Part shown: positions 58,842-64,000 of the stretch, piece after piece
Layout: every line of letters begins with the position of its first letter
How positions within the stretch are numbered: the stretch's first letter is position 1
Assembly: GCF_009936235.1 (NCBI RefSeq)
Contig: NZ_AP022314.1
Location: 1,860,001-1,924,000 of the forward strand
Length of the DNA: 64,000 nt
Origin: Mycobacterium xenopi
GTDB lineage: Bacteria; Actinomycetota; Actinomycetes; Mycobacteriales; Mycobacteriaceae
Reading direction: 5' to 3'
The notes under the pieces: generated by a model
What the model was told of the DNA's origin: nothing
The model's input: the letters and a program-made list of their open reading frames with translations, nothing else
Database searches by the model: none
Position numbers and translations under genes: made by a program

Positions 58842-59716
58842 CGACTACGATCACGCCCGACCCGGAGGCGATCCGGCCCGAACTCGACCACCACGCTGAT
58901 CGCGGGCTGAGCCGGCCCGACCTGCATCAAGCCAGCGTGTCGCTGCGCGTCGGGGTAGCGGTGGTATGGCTGTCGGTAATCGTGCTGTTGCCGCTGGCCG
59001 CGATCGGCTGGCAGGCCGCCGGTGGCGGTTGGCGGGCTTTTTGGTTGGCGGTGACCTCCAATGCGGCGCTGGACTCGTTTCGGGTGACGCTGACGATTTC
59101 AGCCGGTGTCACCCTGCTTAACCTGCCGTTTGGCCTGCTTATCGCGTGGGTCCTGGTGCGCGACGACTTTCCGGGCAAGCGGCTTGTCGATGCCGTCATC
59201 GACCTGCCGTTCGCGTTGCCCACCATCGTGGCCAGCCTGGTGATGCTGGCACTCTACGGGCCGCACAGTCCAGTAGGTGTGCATCTTCAGCACACCGCGT
59301 GGGGTGTGGGGGTCGCGCTAGCGTTCGTGACGTTGCCTTTCGTGGTGCGGGCCGTGCAGCCGGTGCTGCTCGAGATCGACCGCGAGACCGAAGAGGCGGC
59401 TGCATCGCTGGGGGCGAGCAGCCCGACGATCTTCTTTCGCGTGGTGCTGCCCTCGCTGACTCCGGCATTGTTATCCGGTGCGGGGCTGGCCTTTTCGCGT
59501 GCAATCGGCGAATTCGGGTCGGTGGTGCTTATCGGCGGCGCGGTGCCGGGCAAAACCGAAGTGTCCTCGCAGTGGATCAGGACACTGATCGAGAACGACG
59601 ATCGCACCGGCGCTGCCGCGATATCGATTGTGTTGCTGGCGATCTCATTTGTCGTGTTGTTCGCCCTGCGCACCTTGGGAGCCCACGCAGCCAAACGGGA
59701 GGAGCTGGCCGCATGA
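58838..59716 (+). CDS. cysT: sulfate ABC transporter permease CysT
   Basis: A 292-aa inner-membrane permease with about six helices, forming the channel with CysW. It carries the ABC permease EAA signature, EEAAASLGASSPTIFFRVVLPSLTPALLSG, that contacts CysA. The ATG overlaps the subI stop in ATGA. Residues 1-30 are cytoplasmic and charged. Confidence 0.94.
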   Translation: MTTTITPDPEAIRPELDHHADRGLSRPDLHQASVSLRVGVAVVWLSVIVLLPLAAIGWQAAGGGWRAFWLAVTSNAALDSFRVTLTISAGVTLLNLPFGLLIAWVLVRDDFPGKRLVDAVIDLPFALPTIVASLVMLALYGPHSPVGVHLQHTAWGVGVALAFVTLPFVVRAVQPVLLEIDRETEEAAASLGASSPTIFFRVVLPSLTPALLSGAGLAFSRAIGEFGSVVLIGGAVPGKTEVSSQWIRTLIENDDRTGAAAISIVLLAISFVVLFALRTLGAHAAKREELAA

Positions 59717-60528
59717 CGCTCTCGCCGTGGGTTCGCCGCCTGATCCGCGGGGTGGCGCTCGGGTATGTGTTCGTGTTGGTCATTGTCCCGGTGGCGGTGA
59801 TCCTGTGGCGGGCATTCGCGCCCGGGATTGGCCAGTTCTTCGCCTACGTCAGCACTCCGGCCGCGGTGTCGGCGCTGCACCTGTCGTTACTGGTGGTGGC
59901 GATCGTCGTGCCGCTGAACGTGATCTTCGGCATTCCTACGGCGTTGGTGTTGGCGCGCAACAGGTTTCGCGGCAAGGGTGTGCTGCAGGCCATCATCGAC
60001 CTGCCATTCGCGGTCTCACCGGTGATCGTGGGTGTGGCGCTGATCGTGCTGTGGGGCTCGGCCGGTGCACTGGGCTTCATCGAACGAGACTTCGGGTTCA
60101 AGATCATCTTCGGTCTGCCCGGCATCGTGTTGGCCAGTGTCTTCGTCACGCTGCCGTTCGTGATTCGCGAGGTCGAACCGGTGCTGCACGAGCTGGGCAC
60201 CGACCAGGAGGAGGCGGCGGCGACACTGGGTTCCAACTGGTGGCAGACGTTCTGGCGGATCACTTTGCCGTCCGTCCGGTGGGGACTGACCTACGGCATC
60301 GTGTTGACCATCGCTCGCACATTGGGGGAATACGGCGCAGTGCTCATGGTGTCCTCGAACCTTCCAGGCACCTCGCAGACGCTGACCCTGTTGGTCTCCG
60401 ACCGCTACAACCGAGGCGCTGAATACGGTGCCTACGCGTTGTCAGTGCTGCTGATGACGGTCTCCGTGGTGGTTCTCGTGTTTCAGGTCGTCCTCGATGC
60501 GCGCCGCGTACGAAAGGAGGTGCCATGA
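59713..60528 (+). CDS. cysW: sulfate ABC transporter permease CysW
   Basis: A 271-aa second permease. It has the EAA loop QEEAAATLGSNWWQTFWRITLPSVRWGLTYG and six predicted helices. The sequence DLPFAVSPVIVGVALIVLWG is typical of CysW. ATG 59713 overlaps the cysT stop, and its own stop overlaps cysA. Confidence 0.94.
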   Translation: MTLSPWVRRLIRGVALGYVFVLVIVPVAVILWRAFAPGIGQFFAYVSTPAAVSALHLSLLVVAIVVPLNVIFGIPTALVLARNRFRGKGVLQAIIDLPFAVSPVIVGVALIVLWGSAGALGFIERDFGFKIIFGLPGIVLASVFVTLPFVIREVEPVLHELGTDQEEAAATLGSNWWQTFWRITLPSVRWGLTYGIVLTIARTLGEYGAVLMVSSNLPGTSQTLTLLVSDRYNRGAEYGAYALSVLLMTVSVVVLVFQVVLDARRVRKEVP

Positions 60529-61559
60529 CTGACGCGATCATCGTGGCCGGTGCCTACAAACGCTACGGCGATTTCGTCGCGCTCGACGACGTGGACTTCA
60601 CCGTGCCCGCCGGCTCCCTGACCGCGCTGCTGGGTCCAAGCGGTTCTGGCAAGTCGACACTGCTGCGTACCATCGCCGGTCTCGACCAGCCCGACCGCGG
60701 CACCATCACGATCAACGGTCGCGACGTTACCCGGGTGCCGCCGCAACGACGCGGGATCGGCTTCGTGTTCCAGCACTATGCGGCGTTCAAGCATCTGACG
60801 GTGCGCGACAACGTGGCGTTCGGGTTGAAAATCCGCAGGCGTCCTAAAAGCGAGATCACCAAGAAAGTTGACAACCTGCTCGAGATCGTGGGGCTGAGCG
60901 GATTCCAAAACCGTTACCCCAACCAACTTTCCGGTGGTCAACGTCAGCGGATGGCGCTGGCCCGCGCGCTGGCCGTCGACCCACAAGTGCTGCTGCTTGA
61001 CGAGCCGTTCGGTGCACTCGACGCGAAGGTCCGCGAGGACCTGCGCGCGTGGCTGCGTCGGCTGCACGACGACGTGCACGTCACCACGGTGCTGGTGACC
61101 CACGATCAGGCCGAGGCGCTTGACGTGGCTGACCGCATCGCCGTGCTCAACAAGGGTCGCATCGAACAGGTGGGATCGCCGACCGAGGTCTACGACACTC
61201 CTGTGAACGCGTTCGTGATGTCGTTCCTGGGCAAAGTCTCCTCGTTGAACGGCACCCTGGTGCGTCCACACGACATCAGGGTCGGCCGCCGCCCCGATAT
61301 GAAAATCGCCGCCGGCGACGCCGCCGCGGAGGCGGCCGGGGTCATCCGAGCCACCATCGACCGGGTCGTGATGCTCGGCTTCGAGGTGCGCGTCGAGTTG
61401 ACCAACGCGGCTACTGGCAGCCCGTTCACCGCCCAAATCACCCGCGGCGACGCCGAGGCGCTCGGCCTGAAGGAGGGGGACACCGTGTACGTGGCGGCCA
61501 CCCGGGTTCCGCCGATTGCCGACGACGTGCCGGTATCCAGCGCCGAGGCCTTGACCTAG
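60525..61559 (+). CDS. cysA: sulfate ABC transporter ATPase CysA
   Basis: A 344-residue ATPase driving sulfate import. Walker A is GPSGSGKSTLL, signature is LSGGQRQRMALARALA, Walker B with catalytic Glu is LLLDEPFGALD, and the H-loop is VTHDQAEALDVADR. A C-terminal regulatory TOBE-type domain (about 240-340: RPHDIRVGRRPDM) follows. ATG 60525 has AAAGGAGG upstream and overlaps cysW. It is convergent with che1. Confidence 0.95.
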   Translation: MTDAIIVAGAYKRYGDFVALDDVDFTVPAGSLTALLGPSGSGKSTLLRTIAGLDQPDRGTITINGRDVTRVPPQRRGIGFVFQHYAAFKHLTVRDNVAFGLKIRRRPKSEITKKVDNLLEIVGLSGFQNRYPNQLSGGQRQRMALARALAVDPQVLLLDEPFGALDAKVREDLRAWLRRLHDDVHVTTVLVTHDQAEALDVADRIAVLNKGRIEQVGSPTEVYDTPVNAFVMSFLGKVSSLNGTLVRPHDIRVGRRPDMKIAAGDAAAEAAGVIRATIDRVVMLGFEVRVELTNAATGSPFTAQITRGDAEALGLKEGDTVYVAATRVPPIADDVPVSSAEALT

Positions 61560-61564
61560 GACTG

Positions 61565-62260
61565 TTAGGCCGCCAACCGGTCAGCGGTCAGCGCTTGGTC
61601 GAAGCGATCCAGCACGGTCTCGGCGACCAGCCGGTGGGCACCAAGCGGGGCGGCCATCGGAATGCCGCCGTCTTGGGCGAACTCACGCACCCGGTCGACC
61701 AACCGTCCCGGCGCCAGCACCCACGGCGCGATCACCAGCCGACGCGCCCCGCGGCGCCGCAACTCGCCGACAGCGTGTGCCAGCGATCTGGGCCTGGTGG
61801 CAAACGCTGTCGCGGCACCTGCCCAGCAGGTGCCCGCCGCCAGCCTCGGCGCCACGGACGAGGTGCGCGCGTTCGCATCGACGCACGACGAGCCGATAGC
61901 CACCACGAGAACGCCGACTTCGCTGTCCAGTGGGGAAACCCCTGCGTCGCTGAGTCTTTCGCGCAGCACCGCTAGTAGGCGCTCGTCTTGGCCGAGGACA
62001 TCGGCTTGGCGCACATCGGCAAAACCGGCGATTTGTCGTGGTATGTCGACGCGAGCGTGGTAGGCGTCGACCAACAGCAGCGGGCTGACAACGGCACCCG
62101 GCGTCAGCACGTCGACCAGGCGCGGCGAGGTGAGCTCGCAGAACGCCACCCGCACGTCCAGACCTGGCCGGATGTGCCGCAACCGGCGCGCGACAGCGCG
62201 GGCATTGGCGGCCGCGCGAGGATCCGCGCTGCCGTGTGCGGTCAATACGAGTGTGGTCAC
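61565..62260 (-). CDS. che1: CbiX/sirohydrochlorin ferrochelatase-like protein (Rv2393-like)
   Basis: A 231-aa chelatase that probably inserts iron into sirohydrochlorin for the siroheme of SirA. GTG 62260 overlaps the cysH stop and begins TTLVLTAHGSADPRAAANARAVAR, the metal-binding HGS motif of CbiX-type chelatases. SPLLLVDAYHARVDIPRQI follows with a second His; HRL is near the end. It matches Rv2393 in position, third in the sirA-cysH-che1 minus-strand operon. Confidence 0.88.
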   Translation of the reverse strand: MTTLVLTAHGSADPRAAANARAVARRLRHIRPGLDVRVAFCELTSPRLVDVLTPGAVVSPLLLVDAYHARVDIPRQIAGFADVRQADVLGQDERLLAVLRERLSDAGVSPLDSEVGVLVVAIGSSCVDANARTSSVAPRLAAGTCWAGAATAFATRPRSLAHAVGELRRRGARRLVIAPWVLAPGRLVDRVREFAQDGGIPMAAPLGAHRLVAETVLDRFDQALTADRLAA

Positions 62261-62997
62261 GACGCGTGCAGCCCGCATTCGACCTTGCCGGTCCCCTTCC
62301 AGCGCCCGCTGCGCGGGTCGGCGCCGTCGACCGGCTTGGCCGTGCACGGGGCGCAGCCGATCGATGGATAGCCTTCGTAGACAAGGGGATTGACCAGCAC
62401 ATCATGCTCGGCGATGTAGTCGGCCACGTCCTGGTCGGTCCAGGCCGCCAGCGGGTTGACCTTCACCAGCTTGAACTGCTCGTCGAAGCTGATCAACGGG
62501 GCGTTGGCGCGCGTCGGCGCCTCGACTCGGCGCAGCCCCGTCACCCACGCTGCGTAACCGCGCAACGCCTTGGCCAGCGGGGCGACCTTACGCAGCCGAC
62601 AGCACTCGTTGGGGTCACGCGCGAACAGGTTCTTGCCCAGCAGCCGGTCCTGCTCGGCCACGGTGTGCTCCGGAGTGATGTTGAGCACGTGCACGTCGTA
62701 GACGGCCTCGATGGCGTCGCGGGTGCCGATCGTTTCCACGAAGTGGTAGCCGGTGTCCAAGAACAGCACCGGCACACCGGGGCGGACTTTGGCGGCCAGA
62801 TCCACCAGCACGGCGTCTTGCATGTTGGAAGCCACGACATAGTTGCAGGTCGCCCAGCCTCGGGGCCCGTTGACGCCGCCGAAGGTTTCGTCGGTCCACT
62901 GCAGTAACTCGGTGGCGCTCGCGCCGTCCAACTCGGCGGCGCCGCGCGCCGCCAGCTCGCGCAGCCGCGCCTCGGTCCAGGTTGTCGAATCGCTCAT
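62257..62997 (-). CDS. cysH: adenylyl-sulfate (APS) reductase
   Basis: A 246-aa reductase giving sulfite from APS. The motif pair NECCRLRK and GCAPCTAKP marks the 4Fe-4S APS reductases rather than PAPS reductases, with the catalytic Cys in ECGLH at the C-terminus. LDTGYHFVET and PLISFDEQ are family residues. ATG 62997 begins MSDSTTWTEARL, and the gene overlaps sirA (stop 62994) and che1. It matches Rv2392. Confidence 0.95.
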   Translation of the reverse strand: MSDSTTWTEARLRELAARGAAELDGASATELLQWTDETFGGVNGPRGWATCNYVVASNMQDAVLVDLAAKVRPGVPVLFLDTGYHFVETIGTRDAIEAVYDVHVLNITPEHTVAEQDRLLGKNLFARDPNECCRLRKVAPLAKALRGYAAWVTGLRRVEAPTRANAPLISFDEQFKLVKVNPLAAWTDQDVADYIAEHDVLVNPLVYEGYPSIGCAPCTAKPVDGADPRSGRWKGTGKVECGLHAS

Positions 62998-64000
62998 CGC
63001 AGATCATCCTCATCGGCGCGCATGGCCCACTGTGCGAACCGCTCGCCTTCGTTGCGGTGTTTGACGAAGTTGCGGACCACCCGGTCGATGTAGTCGCCAA
63101 GCTCGTCGGCGGCGACCTTATGCTGGCGCAACTTTCGCCCGAAGCCGCTGTCGGCGCCCAGGCTGCCGCCCAGATGCACCTGAAAGCCTTCGACCGATCC
63201 ACCGTGGCCGTCGTCGATCATCTGGCCTTTGAACCCGATGTCGGCGACCTGGATCCGCGCGCACGAGTTCGGGCAGCCGTTGATGTTCACCGTGATCGGC
63301 ACATCGAGTTGGGAGTTGATGTCCTCCAGGCGTTTTTCCAACTCAGGAACCAAAAGCTGTGCACGACCTCGGGTTTCGGCAAACGACAGCTTGCAGAACT
63401 CGATACCACTGCACGCCATGAGGTTCCGGCGCCAGTGCGACGGCCGCGACGGCAGCCCCAGCGCGTCCAGACCGGTGACCAGTTCGTCCAGCTTGGAGTC
63501 GGGCACGTCGAGGATGATCAGCTTCTGGTAGGCGGTGAACCGGGCCCGATCCGAGTCGGCGCGCTCCATGAGGTCGGCGACCGCCGACAGTTTCGTGCCG
63601 GTGACCCGCCCGGCGATCGGGGCCACGCCGACCGCATTGAGGCCGTTCTTCAGCCGCTGCACGCCGACGTGGTCGATCGGGTGGTTGACCGGTTCGGGAG
63701 GCGGACCGTCGATGAGCGGCCGCTTGAGGTACTCGGTTTCCAGCACTTCCCGGAATTTCGGTATGCCCCAGTCCTTGATCAGGAATTTCAGCCGGGCCTT
63801 GGAGCGCAGCCGCCGGTAGCCGTAGTCGCGGAAAACCGCGGTCACCGCTTCCCACACGTCGGGCACCTCGTCGAGCGGCACCCAGGCACCGACCCGCTGG
63901 GCCAGCATCGGGTTTGTCGACAGCCCGCCGCCCACCCACAGGTCCAGGCCCGGCCCGTGTTCGGGGTGCCGCACCCCGATGAAGGAGACGTCGTTGATTT
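62994..64000 (-). CDS. sirA: ferredoxin-dependent sulfite reductase, 5' partial
   Basis: Reduces sulfite to sulfide with a siroheme coupled to a 4Fe-4S cluster. The frame is open to the end of the window, so the N-terminus lies beyond it; about 335 codons are seen. The cluster ligands are in ACSGIEFCKL and NGCPNSCARIQVADIGFKG. The C-terminal repeat domain follows with VHLGGSLGADSGFGRKLR. It matches Rv2391 (also called nirA). It is the promoter-proximal gene of the sirA-cysH-che1 operon, and its upstream regulatory region is outside the window. Confidence 0.94.
   Translation of the reverse strand, partial: INDVSFIGVRHPEHGPGLDLWVGGGLSTNPMLAQRVGAWVPLDEVPDVWEAVTAVFRDYGYRRLRSKARLKFLIKDWGIPKFREVLETEYLKRPLIDGPPPEPVNHPIDHVGVQRLKNGLNAVGVAPIAGRVTGTKLSAVADLMERADSDRARFTAYQKLIILDVPDSKLDELVTGLDALGLPSRPSHWRRNLMACSGIEFCKLSFAETRGRAQLLVPELEKRLEDINSQLDVPITVNINGCPNSCARIQVADIGFKGQMIDDGHGGSVEGFQVHLGGSLGADSGFGRKLRQHKVAADELGDYIDRVVRNFVKHRNEGERFAQWAMRADEDDLR

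Noticed and set aside
1..64000. tRNA, rRNA, insertion sequences, prophage or attachment sites
   Set aside because: I saw no cloverleaf with conserved arms, no transposase or integrase motif, and no flanking direct repeats.

Overview
The window is chromosomal DNA from a Mycobacterium, probably a slow grower. Gene order matches, almost gene for gene, the Mycobacterium tuberculosis Rv2455c to Rv2391 segment: korA-korB-mobA, rpfE, valS-folC-ndk-rne-rplU-rpmA-obg-proB, nadE, rbsK, proA, nadD-rsfS-gpgP-octT-degV, comEA-comEC-holA-rpsT, the Rv2411c-Rv2409c triad, lepA, trehalase, subI-cysTWA, and che1-cysH-sirA. GC is high, GTG starts and ATGA/GTGA overlaps are common, and several promoters look leaderless. 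It is not the tuberculosis complex: the eis position holds a different gene set, and several genes are added or decayed. I cannot name the species.

Layout. 1-2.9 kb: 2-oxoglutarate:ferredoxin oxidoreductase and molybdenum cofactor guanylyltransferase. 2.9-4.05 kb: a gene-poor, AT-richer stretch with a near-consensus CRP-family site upstream of the resuscitation factor rpfE. 4.6-9.6 kb: cell-envelope and accessory genes (S9 peptidase, enoyl-reductase-like protein, DUF937, bulb-lectin/LysM protein) and a scrap of an FAD enzyme. 9.7-21.2 kb: housekeeping genes (valS, folC, ndk, rne, rplU, rpmA, obg, proB). 21.3-26.7 kb: sirtuin, cysteine hydrolase, nadE, crotonase and ribokinase. 26.8-27.9 kb: two decayed genes. 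28.1-35.2 kb: proA, MoxR/VWA pair, nadD, rsfS, gpgP, octT, degV. 35.2-41.5 kb: a minus-strand set with MmpS/MmpL, a flavin/F420 split-barrel protein and paired acyl-CoA dehydrogenases. 41.6-45.4 kb: comEA, comEC, holA and rpsT. 45.5-49.0 kb: the ATP-grasp/alpha-E/transglutaminase triad. 49.6-57.5 kb: secreted protein, CBS protein, PemK-like protein, lepA, lppR-like lipoprotein, trehalase, FAD monooxygenase and two tiny membrane proteins. 57.6-64 kb: sulfate uptake and reduction.

Most notable signals. (1) Two related MIRU-type arrays keep reading frame and are fused to proteins: 3.7 x 54 bp just after the start of ndk, and 3 x 57 bp at the end of octT. (2) A leaderless, cysteine-rich 30-codon ORF ends in adjacent Cys codons ahead of subI-cysTWA, which fits a cysteine-sensing attenuator. 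(3) The rne leader carries three hairpins, the last abutting the ribosome-binding site. (4) nadD (twice), a DinB-like gene, a Gly/Ser-rich secreted gene and an lppR-like gene are all frameshifted at or next to short homopolymers. This points to sequencing or assembly error at least for nadD, which is essential in M. tuberculosis. (5) True decay is visible too: a PLP decarboxylase lacking its core and an FAD-enzyme N-terminus of 39 codons.

Functionally, subI-cysTWA imports sulfate and cysH-sirA reduce it. che1 may supply the siroheme needed by SirA. GpgP and OctT serve methylglucose lipopolysaccharide synthesis. RpfE, the LysM lectin and possibly MmpL act at the cell envelope.
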